DNA of 64,000 nucleotides from Nemertoderma westbladi (Eukaryota > Xenacoelomorpha > Nemertodermatida > Nemertodermatidae), in contig JAUCBJ010008735.1 of assembly GCA_032718475.1 (NCBI GenBank), positions 43,695 to 107,694 of the forward strand. Direction: 5' to 3'. The notes beneath the pieces were generated by a model. That model saw only the letters and a program-made list of their open reading frames with translations. It ran no database searches and had not been told where the DNA came from. The position numbers were made by a program, and so were the translations under genes. This document shows, piece by piece, positions 63,986-64,000 of the stretch (position 1 is its first letter; the number at the start of each line of letters is the position of its first letter).

Positions 63986-64000
63986 GTTTGTTATTAATAT

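Overview
The window is AT-rich eukaryotic DNA, most likely from a marine invertebrate animal. It carries interleaved retrotransposon families of metazoan type (Ty3/Gypsy, BEL/Pao, RTE-like and CR1-like LINEs), a FLYWCH-MULE transposon, and at its right edge the first exon of an intron-containing animal-type lysosomal amidase gene. No bacterial operon, rRNA, tRNA or CRISPR was seen. The species cannot be fixed from sequence alone. The palindromes ACCGGT and TAGGCCTA are conspicuously common in the non-coding parts.

Layout. 146-7704: a nearly complete Gypsy element with both LTRs, a 4-bp target duplication, a tRNA-Pro-type primer site, gag-protease and pol; one stop codon and one frame break disable it. 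8041-8274: a THAP-like stub. 9126-13655: a reverse-strand Gypsy element whose reverse transcriptase and RNase H have been replaced by an in-frame 12-bp tandem array. 14113-15784: a 5'-truncated RTE-like LINE with an 11-bp target duplication. 15785-21172: a reverse-strand CR1-like LINE with an SGNH-esterase-like ORF1, then a 258-residue multi-pass membrane ORF in frame with the endonuclease, then reverse transcriptase and C-terminal tail. 21262-22054: an unrecognised coding region, head to head with that LINE. 23158-25376: another RTE-like LINE with an intact reading frame and an exact 45-bp target duplication. 25.4-28.5 kb: palindromes, short tandem repeats and a LINE scrap.

28.6-30.3 kb: a once-coding orphan repeat family gene with one stop and one frameshift. 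30.4-31.9 kb: an RTE-like copy. 33.2-33.7 kb: a gag zinc-knuckle relic. 34-36 kb: tandem and foldback repeats. 37.5-40.65 kb: a decayed DUF6729-type gene with a coding minisatellite. 41-43 kb: foldback and tandem repeats. 43.3-47.9 kb: BEL/Pao gag-protease without pol. 47.9-48.2 kb: a 27-bp minisatellite. 49.37-51.53 kb: a MULE transposon with an intact 453-residue transposase and termini made of tandem TTGACG-type repeats. 52-57 kb: a second BEL/Pao element (protease to integrase) split by an RTE-like insertion. 59.8-62.9 kb: LINE 3' ends. 63771-63979: a host exon.

Functionally this is a transposon graveyard with nested insertions. One RTE-like family is present in at least seven copies, down to a 63-bp 3' end. 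The best candidate for something undescribed is the CR1-like LINE: no ATG lies between the membrane ORF and the endonuclease core, and the two share one frame interrupted by a single TAA. This suggests an ORF2 with an N-terminal membrane domain.
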